Shown here piece by piece: positions 1 through 7,903 of a DNA stretch of 64,000 nt. Every line of letters starts with the position of its first letter. The first letter of the stretch is position 1. Under the pieces are notes generated by a model that saw only the letters and a list, made by a program, of their open reading frames with translations, did no database searches and was not told the origin of the DNA. The position numbers and the translations under genes were made by a program. The stretch covers positions 2,666,001 to 2,730,000 of the forward strand of contig OZ245724.1 in the NCBI GenBank assembly GCA_965227035.1. Reading direction: 5' to 3'. This DNA comes from CBDDFQ01 sp965227035 (GTDB lineage: Bacteria > Pseudomonadota > Gammaproteobacteria > Burkholderiales > Burkholderiaceae_C).

Positions 1-717
1 ATTTTGTGGACCAGCGAGGGCGACTTCCCACGCCGCTTTCCACCAGCGGTCTACCACGCCGATGCGTCTGGCCGCCTCCTCAGGGAGTTCGATCTGCCAC
101 CCTGCTTCGCAGTCGGAGCCGAGCATGGTGCGCGCAACAATCTCGCATTCGAGGGCCTTGCCATCGACGAAGCGGGCACCCAAGCATGGGTATCTATGGA
201 AAACGCGCTATTGCAAGACGGCGCGAAACCGTCGATAGACTCGCCTGGCGGGCCTTGCCGCTTCACGCTCTTCGACGTCGCACGCGGCACCGCCAGCCGG
301 CAGATCGCCTATCGACTCGATCCGATTCCGGCACGCCCACTTCTGCGCGGTACCTTTGCCGACAACGGAGTCAGCGAGATTCTCATGCTCGACTCGCGCA
401 GACTGCTCGTGCTCGAGCGCGCCTACGTGGCAGGCAAGGGAATCTCGTTGCGGATTTATTGCGTGGACACCGAAGATGGCACCGACACCCTGGATATAGA
501 CACGCTGAATTCGACGAATCATCGGGTTGCCAGGAAGCGATTGGTAGTCGACTTTTCGAATCTCAAACTGAGCCGCCTCGACAACACCGAGGGCATGACC
601 TGGGGGCCTCGCCTGAGCGACGGGCGCCGCACGCTTTTTGTGGTGAGCGACGACAACTTCAACCCGTTGCAAGTCACGCAGATCGCCATGTTCGCGGTGA
701 ACGAAGAGCTTATTTGA
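1..717 (+). CDS. Esterase-like activity of phytase family protein, 5'-truncated
   Basis: C-terminal part (about 238 residues) of a protein of the phytase-like esterase family, a beta-propeller-type fold usually exported. The reading frame is open to the first base of the window, so the true start and any signal peptide lie outside. Visible family features are the stretch EGLAIDEAGTQAWVSMENAL, a Glu-rich core (LDSRRLLVLERAY) and the ending NTEGMTWGPRLSDGRRTLFV followed by VSDDNFN. The natural substrate of such proteins is generally unknown; the name comes from domain similarity. The stop codon overlaps the stop of the convergent response-regulator gene by 8 bp, so the two 3' ends share DNA and no terminator fits between them. 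Confidence 0.8.
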   Translation: MLWTSEGDFPRRFPPAVYHADASGRLLREFDLPPCFAVGAEHGARNNLAFEGLAIDEAGTQAWVSMENALLQDGAKPSIDSPGGPCRFTLFDVARGTASRQIAYRLDPIPARPLLRGTFADNGVSEILMLDSRRLLVLERAYVAGKGISLRIYCVDTEDGTDTLDIDTLNSTNHRVARKRLVVDFSNLKLSRLDNTEGMTWGPRLSDGRRTLFVVSDDNFNPLQVTQIAMFAVNEELI

Positions 718-1246
718 CTTGCTGCTTGTTCAGCTTGCGAGCAAGCGTGCGGCGGTGCATTCCGAGGCGACGCGCGGTTTCGGAAATATTGAAATTGGTT
801 TCGGCCAGCATCTCGTGAATTCGCTCCCATTCGAGCGTTTTGATCGATGTCGCGCGCTCGGTGAGATTGATTTCGGTGGCACCAGCAACATGTCCGAACG
901 CGGCCTCGATGTCGTCTGTGTTGGAGGGCTTGGCAAGATAGTGACAGGCACCCAGCTTGATCGCCTCGACCGCGGTCGCGATGCTCGCGAAGCCGGTAAG
1001 CACGACGATCAGCATGTCTGGGTCGTGCGAGCTCAACGCCTGAACGCATGCCAGACCCGAGGAGCCGCCCGCCAGTTTCAAATCGACTACCGCGTACGTT
1101 GGATTGTTGGTCTTGAGGACCTCGACGACTTCATCGAGCTTCGTTGCGAGCAGCACCGAGTAGCCGCGCTTCTCGAACGACCTGCAAAGAGTTCGCGCAA
1201 ATGTCGCGTCGTCTTCCACGACAAGTAATTGACGTTCAGCGTCCAC
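710..1246 (-). CDS. regA: RegA/PrrA/ActR-type response regulator
   Basis: 178-aa response regulator of the RegA/PrrA/ActR/RoxR family, which controls respiration, carbon and nitrogen genes according to redox state. The receiver domain (about 1-120) has the acidic pocket E11-D12-D13, phospho-acceptor D55 in VVDLKLAG, T85 and K107. A Fis-type helix-turn-helix fills the C-terminus (about 138-175) with the near-invariant SETARRLGMHRRTLARKL recognition region. The start is GTG at 1246, chosen because an AAGGAG ribosome site sits 7 nt upstream. It overlaps the kinase gene upstream by 11 bp, so the pair is translationally coupled. Its position next to cyoABCD and SURF1 suggests it tunes the terminal oxidase branch. 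Family assignment is firm; the regulon is inferred. Confidence 0.9.
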   Translation of the reverse strand: MDAERQLLVVEDDATFARTLCRSFEKRGYSVLLATKLDEVVEVLKTNNPTYAVVDLKLAGGSSGLACVQALSSHDPDMLIVVLTGFASIATAVEAIKLGACHYLAKPSNTDDIEAAFGHVAGATEINLTERATSIKTLEWERIHEMLAETNFNISETARRLGMHRRTLARKLNKQQVK

Positions 1247-2690
1247 GAGCGTGCTCCTTGTCGAGTCGAAGTGCTACCAGCGGCAGACGCATAGTGACTT
1301 CGGCGCCCGCGTCTTCGTCTATTTGCAGCCGGTTTCTTGCCGACACGTCGCCGCCCAAAGTGCGCGCGACATTCGCGACCAAAAACAACCCGAGACCGCC
1401 GCCCGCGCGTCCCTTGGTGGAGCGATAAGGCTTCCCGAACTGCTCCAGGATGTCTTCCCGAAAACCCGGGCCTTTGTCGGTGACTTTCATGACCAGATGC
1501 TCACCCTCGCGCGCAGCCTCGAACGAAACCCACTCGGGAGACGCCTCGAGCGCATTGTCCAGAACATTGCAGATCATCTGTGCCAGCGCCGAGTCGGACA
1601 CGATCTTGATGTCGCCCGCGAATCGGTTGTCGTAGATGAACATGGTGCGCGGTCGGGTGGCGCGCCAGCGAGCAACAAGGTCGTCAAGAAACGTGCGCAT
1701 CGTGGTCTCGACCGGCGATTCGCCGCGAGCTTCTCCAGCCGACAAAAGAATGCCGGTGACGATGCCTTTGCATCGCTGCAACTGCGCTTGCATTTCTTCG
1801 ATTTCGTGCAGCAGCTCCGGCTCGGAAGTGAATTGCTTCATGCGGCGCCAGTCGCCAAGAATGACCGACATGGTCGACATGGGTGTTCCCAATTCATGTG
1901 CGGCGCCGGTCGCAAGCAGACCCATGCGAACGATGTGCTCTTCTTCCGCCGCGCGCTGTCTGAGCAAGGCAAGTCGTGCGTCGCGGGTACGCAGGTTCTT
2001 CTGGATTCGTGTGATGAAAATAACCAGCAACGCTGCGTTCAACGCGAAGCAAATCAGCATGCCCTGCATGTACAGACTCACCAAGCCAGGCTGACGGTCG
2101 ACGGTCAATTCCAGCGGGGTGGAAAAAACCGCAAGCATCGAAAAACAGATTCCGGTGATCGCCACCATGATCCAGGTAGTCCAGGCTTCGAGCAGCACCG
2201 CGCCTAGCGTGATCTGCAGAAGGTAGAGAAACACGAAGGGATTGGTCGCACCGCCGCTCAAGTAGAGCTGAGCCGTAAGAATGCCGACATCGACCATGAG
2301 TGCAACGAACAGCTCGGCGTTCGTGACTTCGCGCTGGGTTCGCCAGCGCAAGGTGCTGACGACATTGAAGGCCGCGAGGCAGACCAGCACGCTGGACATC
2401 TGAACCAGCGGCAGATCCATTTTGAAAACGAAATAGACGACTGCAATCGTGACTATCTGACCGAACACCGCGAGCCAGCGCAGCTGGATCAGCTGGCGCA
2501 TGTTGTCGAGACTCGTTGAATCCTGGAAAGCCGCCATGGAGGAAAGAACACCCGAAGATCCTGAAGTTCCAGGCTCTGCCGAAACAGACGAAAACTGCTC
2601 GCGCTCGCCCCGGCCCGCGCCCCCGCTCCCACCCCGGCCCTCACCCGGACGCGGCGCATCAGTCTTCAGCTGCGGACTTGTCTCCTGCAT
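1236..2690 (-). CDS. regB: RegB/PrrB/ActS-type redox sensor histidine kinase
   Basis: 484-aa membrane sensor kinase, partner of the RegA-like regulator. Order: a Gly/Ser/Glu-rich N-terminal tail (1-50), six predicted membrane segments (about 72-230), then a dimerisation/H-box domain with H265 in GAAHELGTP and a HATPase domain (N box NVLDNALEAS, G boxes DKGPGF and GGLGLFL). The quinone-sensing loop GGATNPF (146-152) matches the conserved RegB heptapeptide. C307, 42 residues after the phospho-His, sits about where the redox-active cysteine of RegB lies (family knowledge, alignment by eye). The ATG at 2690 overlaps the SURF1 end by 32 bp. A second Met (residue 52, position 2537) would remove the low-complexity tail and is an alternative start. 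Confidence 0.9.
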   Translation of the reverse strand: MQETSPQLKTDAPRPGEGRGGSGGAGRGEREQFSSVSAEPGTSGSSGVLSSMAAFQDSTSLDNMRQLIQLRWLAVFGQIVTIAVVYFVFKMDLPLVQMSSVLVCLAAFNVVSTLRWRTQREVTNAELFVALMVDVGILTAQLYLSGGATNPFVFLYLLQITLGAVLLEAWTTWIMVAITGICFSMLAVFSTPLELTVDRQPGLVSLYMQGMLICFALNAALLVIFITRIQKNLRTRDARLALLRQRAAEEEHIVRMGLLATGAAHELGTPMSTMSVILGDWRRMKQFTSEPELLHEIEEMQAQLQRCKGIVTGILLSAGEARGESPVETTMRTFLDDLVARWRATRPRTMFIYDNRFAGDIKIVSDSALAQMICNVLDNALEASPEWVSFEAAREGEHLVMKVTDKGPGFREDILEQFGKPYRSTKGRAGGGLGLFLVANVARTLGGDVSARNRLQIDEDAGAEVTMRLPLVALRLDKEHARGR

Positions 2691-3414
2691 CTATTCCATC
2701 CCTACGAATAACGTACCGGGCCGCCATCAGGGCCATCAAAGCAAGGGTACACCACGTGATCGCGTAGACGAGATGGCTGTTGTGAAAGGCGATGACGGTG
2801 AGCCCTGCAACCGGAACCGAATCTGCAACAGAACCAGAGGGCCGAACTTTGCCGCCTGCGGCCTCTTCGTCGATAAAGAACGGCGCGACACCCGACAGAC
2901 CGCGCGAAGCACCGATGGCCTGCGTGTCGCGGGAATACCAGCGTTCACCCGCCGGATCGTTCTTGCGAAGAAACCCGCCGCGCGGCTCGGTCAACCGAAG
3001 CAATCCGAAAATCTGGACCGGGTGCGCGCGGGGTGCGGCTTCGGGCCTCGTGCCCTGCGGTACATAACCGCGATTGATCATCACGATGTTGCCGTCATTC
3101 AAACGCAGCGGCGAGATGACCCAGAAACCCGCGCCGATTTCGGTTACCGCCTGCACGAGCGTGTCGGGCACTGCGGCATAAGTGCCCTCCGCCTTCACAT
3201 GCCGATACTCCTGATCGGCTCCCTTGAAGCTACCCCAGCTGTCCGCCGACGGAGCAGCAACTGCGGGCGCGTGAACTCTCTCATTGACTCGCTCTATCAG
3301 ATCGAGCTTCCAGGTCCGCCTTTCGACTTGCCACCAGGCGAGCGCCAGAAATGCGATGGCGAGGACGACTAGCGCACTCGCGAGCGCACGGCGCGAACGA
3401 GTATTGCCGGACAT
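2659..3414 (-). CDS. SURF1 family oxidase assembly protein
   Basis: 251-aa SURF1-type protein, a haem-handling assembly factor for haem-copper oxidases in the inner membrane. The usual layout is visible: one membrane segment near the N-terminus (about 11-28), a periplasmic domain with VKAEGTY, FWVISPLRL and INRGYVP, and a second membrane segment near the C-terminus (about 215-235) preceded by NSHLVYAITW. It lies 10 bp after cyoD, so it is probably part of the cyo operon and serves the bo3-type quinol oxidase, like the quinol-oxidase SURF1 paralogue known in Paracoccus. Its 3' end overlaps the kinase gene. Confidence 0.88.
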   Translation of the reverse strand: MSGNTRSRRALASALVVLAIAFLALAWWQVERRTWKLDLIERVNERVHAPAVAAPSADSWGSFKGADQEYRHVKAEGTYAAVPDTLVQAVTEIGAGFWVISPLRLNDGNIVMINRGYVPQGTRPEAAPRAHPVQIFGLLRLTEPRGGFLRKNDPAGERWYSRDTQAIGASRGLSGVAPFFIDEEAAGGKVRPSGSVADSVPVAGLTVIAFHNSHLVYAITWCTLALMALMAARYVIRRDGIDAGDKSAAED

Positions 3415-3424
3415 GTGCGCTGCC

Positions 3425-3859
3425 TCAGGGCATGTTGCGCATGTCGTGCGTCGAGTGCGGCATCATGTTCGCGTTCAGGTGGAACATCACCCAGAGCGAG
3501 CCGCTCAGCAGGATCACGACAAGAACCAGGGTGAAGATCAGCGCGAGCATGTTCCATCCGCCTTCGGAGCGCGTGTTCATGTGCAGGAAATAAATCATGT
3601 GAACGACGATCTGCACTGCCGCGAACGCAAGAATGACGATGGCTGTCGTGCTCGACTTGTCGAACACCTTGCCCATGACGAGCCAGAACGGAATGGCGGT
3701 CAGGATGACGGCGAGCACGAAACCGATGACATAGCTTTTGAGGGTGCCGTGGCTCGCGCCACCATCATCGTGATGATCATGATCATGATCGTGGCCGTCG
3801 TGGGCCTGATCATGGTCATGGCTATTGTTGGTCATGTCGTTGGTCATGTCATTGCTCAT
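3425..3859 (-). CDS. cyoD: Cytochrome bo3 ubiquinol oxidase subunit IV (CyoD) with His-rich N-terminus
   Basis: 144-aa CyoD, a small three-helix subunit that helps assemble the CuB centre of bo3 oxidase. The core (LKSYVIGFVLAVILTAIPF onward, then VVHMIYFLHM and a last helix before HLNANMM) is typical. The start is the ATG at 3859, which overlaps the cyoC stop in an ATGA; an upstream in-frame start would reach into cyoC. Unlike the 109-aa E. coli protein, it carries an N-terminal extension, residues 13-37, with nine His and many Asp, encoded by a degenerate catgat-rich DNA stretch at about 3765-3835. The C-terminus also has extra His/Met residues (MMPHSTHDM). The extension looks able to bind metal; this is inference. 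Confidence 0.93.
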   Translation of the reverse strand: MSNDMTNDMTNNSHDHDQAHDGHDHDHDHHDDGGASHGTLKSYVIGFVLAVILTAIPFWLVMGKVFDKSSTTAIVILAFAAVQIVVHMIYFLHMNTRSEGGWNMLALIFTLVLVVILLSGSLWVMFHLNANMMPHSTHDMRNMP

Positions 3860-4527
3860 GGCAGGACTCCCATCAGGTACACAAAGGTGAAGACGCCGAT
3901 CCAGACCACGTCCAGAAAGTGCCAGAACATCGAAAGACACATCAGGCGACGGCGGGTCTCTACAGTGAAGCCGCGCTTTCCAACCTGGAACATCAGGATG
4001 ACCAGCCAGACGATGCCGAACGCGACGTGCAAACCGTGGGTGCCGACCAGCGTGAAGAACGACGAGAGGAATGCGCTGCGTTGCGGTCCGGCACCCTCAT
4101 GAATCAAATGTGCAAATTCGTAGATTTCGAGGCTCAGGAACCCCAACCCCAATAAGCCGGTAATGCCCAGCCAGACGATGGTCGCCTTCACATGCTTGCG
4201 CTGCATCTCGAGCATCGCGAATCCGTAGGTGATCGACGACAGCAGCAGCAAAGAGGTGTTGACGGCCACGAGCGGCAAATCGAAAAGATCTGCACCGTTC
4301 GGGCCTGCGGCGTAACTGCGGCCGAGCACGCCGTAGATAGCAAACAGACACGCAAAAATCAGACAGTCGCTCATCAGGTATAGCCAGAATCCCAGAAGGG
4401 TTCCGTTCTCCGGATGATGTTCTTTGTTCGTGAAGAACTCGGGCTTGCGGTCGGTTTTGTTCTCGAAACTCGATCCGAAAACCGGGGTGGGCGCGGTGGC
4501 GGATGCAGTGGTGGACATATTAGACAT
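3856..4527 (-). CDS. cyoC: Cytochrome bo3 ubiquinol oxidase subunit III (CyoC)
   Basis: 223-aa CyoC, the five-helix subunit III of the quinol oxidase. Recognised by LGFWLYLMSDCLIFACLFA, LEIYEF, GTHGLHVAFGIVW and the closing FWHFLDVVWIGVFTFVYL. The start chosen is ATG 4527, overlapping the cyoB end by 8 bp; ATG 4518, 2 bp after the cyoB stop, would shorten the protein by three residues, and neither has a strong ribosome site. The end overlaps cyoD (ATGA). Membrane complex with CyoA, B and D that oxidises ubiquinol and reduces oxygen to water with proton pumping. Confidence 0.95.
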   Translation of the reverse strand: MSNMSTTASATAPTPVFGSSFENKTDRKPEFFTNKEHHPENGTLLGFWLYLMSDCLIFACLFAIYGVLGRSYAAGPNGADLFDLPLVAVNTSLLLLSSITYGFAMLEMQRKHVKATIVWLGITGLLGLGFLSLEIYEFAHLIHEGAGPQRSAFLSSFFTLVGTHGLHVAFGIVWLVILMFQVGKRGFTVETRRRLMCLSMFWHFLDVVWIGVFTFVYLMGVLP

Positions 4528-6511
4528 GGCGGGCCAGCGCAGTTGTGCGCAATCCTTCGACGCGAACCACTTCATCCGCAGGGATGTAGTAGTCGCGCTT
4601 GAAATTGAACGTGTGGACGATCGTCGCGACGATGACAGCGGCGAACGCAAGAACCGCGAGCGGCCACATGTGCCAGATCATCGCGAAGCCGAACACTGCG
4701 CTGAGCGCGGCAATGATGAACCCGGCTGCAGTATTCGCGGGCATGTGGATGTTGATGAATCCATTGGTCGGACGCTCGTAACCCCGTGACTTCATGTCGT
4801 GCCATGCATCGTTGTCGTGAATGACAGGCGTGAACGCGAAGTTGTACGCGGGTGGCGGCGAAGAGGTGGACCACTCCAGAGTCCGTCCACCCCAAGGGTC
4901 GCCGGTGAAATCGCGCAATGAGTCGCGGCGACGATAGCTCACTACCAGCTGGATCAGGAACGCAGCGATGCCGATGGCGATCAGCACAGCGCCGAAGGCC
5001 GCGATGATGAACCAGATCTGCAACGACTTGTCCTCGAAGTGACTCATGCGGCGTGTCACGCCCATCAGGCCGAGCACGTACAGAGGCATGAACGCAAAGT
5101 AGAAACCGATGGTCCAGGTCCAGAAAGAAATCTTTCCCCAGAACGGATCGAGCTTGTAGCCGAAGGCTTTCGGAAACCAGTAGGTGATACCGGCGAACAG
5201 GCCGAACAACACGCCACCGATGATCACGTTGTGAAAGTGGGCGATCAGGAACAGGCTGTTGTGCAGCACGAAGTCGGCCGGCGGAACCGCGAGCAGAACA
5301 CCGGTCATGCCGCCGATGACGAACGTAATCATGAAGCCCATGGTCCAGAGCATCGGCAATTCGAATCGAATGCGGCCCTTGTACATGGTGAACAGCCAGT
5401 TGAATATCTTCGCCCCGGTCGGTATCGAGATGATCATCGTCGTGATGCCGAAGAACGAGTTCACGCTCGCACCCGATCCCATCGTGAAAAAGTGATGGAG
5501 CCACACGAGGTAGGACAAGATCGTGATCACCACGGTTGCATAGACCATCGACGCATAACCGAACAGGCGCTTGCTGGAGAAAGTCGACACCACCTCGGAG
5601 AAGATTCCGAAGGCCGGCAGGATCAGGATGTACACCTCGGGGTGACCCCAGATCCAGATCAGGTTGACGTACATCATCGAGTTGCCGCCAAGATCGTTCG
5701 TGAAGAAGTTGGTGCCGGCGTATCGGTCGAGGGACAACAGGCCGAGCACCGCAGTGAGCACCGGGAATGCAGCGACGATCAGCACGTTGGTGCACAGCGA
5801 GGTCCACACGAAGATCGGCATCTTCATCAGGGTCATGCCGGGTGCGCGCATCTTCACGATGGTTACCAGCAGGTTGATGCCCGACAACAGGGTCCCGACC
5901 CCGGCAATCTGCAACGACCATATGTAGTAGTCGACCCCCACATCAGGGCTGAAGGCGATGCCGCTCAAAGGCGGATAAGCGAGCCATCCGGTGCGCGCGA
6001 ATTCGCCGACGAATAGCGAGGCCATAACCAGAATCGCGCCGAAAGTGGTCATCCAGAAACTGAAGTTGTTCAAGAATGGAAACGCGACGTCGCGTGCACC
6101 GATTTGTAGCGGCACCGCGTAGTTCATGAGTCCGGTCACCAGCGGCATGGCAACGAAGAAAATCATGATCACGCCATGGGCCGTGAAGATCTGGTCGTAA
6201 TGATGAGGTGGCAGGAAACCCGCCTGATCGCCGAACGAAATCGCCTGATGCGCGCGCATCATGATCGCGTCCGAGAAGCCTCGAAGCAGCATGACCAGCC
6301 CAAGCACCATGTACATGATCCCGATCTTTTTGTGATCGATACTGGTGAACCATTCGCGCCAGAGGTGTCCCCAGACTTTGAAGTAAGTGAGGCCTGCAAG
6401 CAGCGCAGCGCCGCCGAGGGCCACGCCGATGAACGTGATCAACAGGATCGGGTCATGGAGTGGAATCGCGTCCCAGGTCAGACGCCCGAAAACAAGCTCT
6501 TGAATAGTCAT
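4520..6511 (-). CDS. cyoB: Cytochrome bo3 ubiquinol oxidase subunit I (CyoB)
   Basis: 663-aa subunit I, the same length as E. coli CyoB, holding haem b, haem o3 and CuB. Key motifs are visible: the low-spin haem region with AHGVIMIFFV, the CuB His-Tyr pair in WGHPEVYILILPAFG, the two further CuB histidines in WLHHFFTMG, and the haem histidines in IAHFHNVIIGG. Many membrane helices fill the chain, and the C-terminus (YYIPADEVVRVE) is the usual quinol-oxidase tail. It lies 4 bp after cyoA and overlaps cyoC, in a cyoABCD operon. This enzyme is the high-oxygen terminal oxidase. Confidence 0.97.
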   Translation of the reverse strand: MTIQELVFGRLTWDAIPLHDPILLITFIGVALGGAALLAGLTYFKVWGHLWREWFTSIDHKKIGIMYMVLGLVMLLRGFSDAIMMRAHQAISFGDQAGFLPPHHYDQIFTAHGVIMIFFVAMPLVTGLMNYAVPLQIGARDVAFPFLNNFSFWMTTFGAILVMASLFVGEFARTGWLAYPPLSGIAFSPDVGVDYYIWSLQIAGVGTLLSGINLLVTIVKMRAPGMTLMKMPIFVWTSLCTNVLIVAAFPVLTAVLGLLSLDRYAGTNFFTNDLGGNSMMYVNLIWIWGHPEVYILILPAFGIFSEVVSTFSSKRLFGYASMVYATVVITILSYLVWLHHFFTMGSGASVNSFFGITTMIISIPTGAKIFNWLFTMYKGRIRFELPMLWTMGFMITFVIGGMTGVLLAVPPADFVLHNSLFLIAHFHNVIIGGVLFGLFAGITYWFPKAFGYKLDPFWGKISFWTWTIGFYFAFMPLYVLGLMGVTRRMSHFEDKSLQIWFIIAAFGAVLIAIGIAAFLIQLVVSYRRRDSLRDFTGDPWGGRTLEWSTSSPPPAYNFAFTPVIHDNDAWHDMKSRGYERPTNGFINIHMPANTAAGFIIAALSAVFGFAMIWHMWPLAVLAFAAVIVATIVHTFNFKRDYYIPADEVVRVEGLRTTALARHV

Positions 6512-6515
6512 ATCT

Positions 6516-7643
6516 TTATTGCACTGTCGGTGTCGTTGGCTGCGCCAGTTGTCCGGGCGTCGCGGAAGTCTTGATGGACATGTTCAGATTCGCAGCGCGC
6601 GCCGCGCTGCCCGTCGGATCTGCCACCGTGCACACCAGCGCGTCCACATACGGCCGGCGAGGTTTACCGCTGCCGCCTGCGATTTCTGCTGCAGTGGTGA
6701 CCCTGTACATGGCGCTCGATCCGATACCTTGCTCGTCGATCGCCATGATCTGGTTCATGCACATGCGGGTCGTGTCGACGCAGCGGTTCACGATGGCGCT
6801 GAACATATCCGGCGCCACGCTGGCGTAGCGCCTCACGGGTTCACGCTCGCTCGGTTTTTCAAGCTTCAGATATTCGTCGCGGCTCAGCGTCTTGCCGTCG
6901 GCCTTGGCGGTCTGCACCCATTTCGCGAAGTCGTCGTTGTTCAAGCCGTGAAAGGCGAAACGCATATGAGAAAAACCTGCACCGCTGAAATTGGCAGAGA
7001 AGCCTTCGAACTTGCCTGGCTCGTTGATGACCGCATGCAAGGTGGTCTGCATGCCCGGCATCGCGTAGATCTGACCAGCAAGCGCAGGAATGTAGAAAGA
7101 GTTCATGACCGACGACGAAGTGATCTTGAATGTGATTGGGCGGTCCACCGGCGCAGCCATCTCGTTGACCATCGCAATACCTTCGTCCGGATAGATGAAC
7201 AGCCACTTCCAGTCGAGCGCGACCACTTCGACAACCAGCGGCTTGGTGCCTTCGGGAACTGCACGGCCTTCGTTGATTTCTTTCAATGGACGATACGGAT
7301 CCAGCGTGTGGGTGCTGATCCATGTCACTGCGCCCAGCGCAATGATGATGAGCAGCGGCGCCGACCAGATGAGCAGTTCGAGCAACGTGGAGTGATCCCA
7401 ATCGGGCTCGTAGGTGGCTTCAGTATTGGACGCCCGATATTTCCACGCAAAAAAGATGGTGAGACCGATCACCGGCACGATGATCAGCAGCATCAATACG
7501 GTCGAGACGACGATAAGTTGTCCCTGCTGGGTAGCGATGAACCCCGACGGATTCATGACCACCGTGTTGCAGCCAGCCAGCATTGCCAGAGGCAGTGCGA
7601 GCAGCGGCAGCATCAATGTGCGTAGTTTCTTGAAGAGTGACAT
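6516..7643 (-). CDS. cyoA: Cytochrome bo3 ubiquinol oxidase subunit II (CyoA), lipoprotein
   Basis: 375-aa subunit II with a lipoprotein signal (basic MSLFKKLR, hydrophobic core, LAGC lipobox), two membrane helices and a periplasmic cupredoxin domain without CuA ligands, as expected for a quinol oxidase. Recognisable stretches are LDWKWLFIYPDEGIA, SVMNSFYIPALAGQIYAMPG and FSHMRFAFHGL. The start is ATG 7643, which puts the signal peptide at the N-terminus; a GTG 30 bp upstream is less likely. It is about 60 residues longer than E. coli CyoA, mainly in a C-terminal tail. First gene of the cyo operon, divergent from the MFS gene. Confidence 0.95.
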   Translation of the reverse strand: MSLFKKLRTLMLPLLALPLAMLAGCNTVVMNPSGFIATQQGQLIVVSTVLMLLIIVPVIGLTIFFAWKYRASNTEATYEPDWDHSTLLELLIWSAPLLIIIALGAVTWISTHTLDPYRPLKEINEGRAVPEGTKPLVVEVVALDWKWLFIYPDEGIAMVNEMAAPVDRPITFKITSSSVMNSFYIPALAGQIYAMPGMQTTLHAVINEPGKFEGFSANFSGAGFSHMRFAFHGLNNDDFAKWVQTAKADGKTLSRDEYLKLEKPSEREPVRRYASVAPDMFSAIVNRCVDTTRMCMNQIMAIDEQGIGSSAMYRVTTAAEIAGGSGKPRRPYVDALVCTVADPTGSAARAANLNMSIKTSATPGQLAQPTTPTVQ

Positions 7644-7903
7644 GCCGGATAAGTAGGAAATTGGTCGCAACACAAATGTCTTGATTTCGATGGTAGAAAT
7701 CTACTGCGGTCGAGGAGTTACGAACAGTGGACGTTTTGTCCTATGGCGTCAAATGCCCGAAAGTGAGAACCTCTGGTCATTCTGAGGAAAGTGCCCACCG
7801 GATAGCTCGACCTTTCGACCGAGTGCTAAGGCCGAGTGAACTCGAGTTGTCTAGCCCTATTTCTGCTTTTGTTTATTAGTACGAACGACCACAAACACCG
7901 CGT
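7644..7903. promoter_or_regulatory. Divergent promoter region between cyoA and the MFS gene
   Basis: This 260-bp non-coding gap must hold the promoters of the cyo operon (leftwards) and of the MFS gene (rightwards). Short related segments GACCGAGTG and GCCGAGTGA occur at about 7818-7839, and an AT-rich stretch around 7855-7880 could be the MFS promoter. I could not identify a convincing RegA box or a clear -35/-10 pair, so exact sites are not called. Confidence 0.45.

Noticed and set aside
3860..3940. Longer CyoD starting inside cyoC
   Set aside because: The Arg-rich extra residues are a frame shadow of cyoC; ATG 3859 is in an ATGA overlap and gives a sensible protein.
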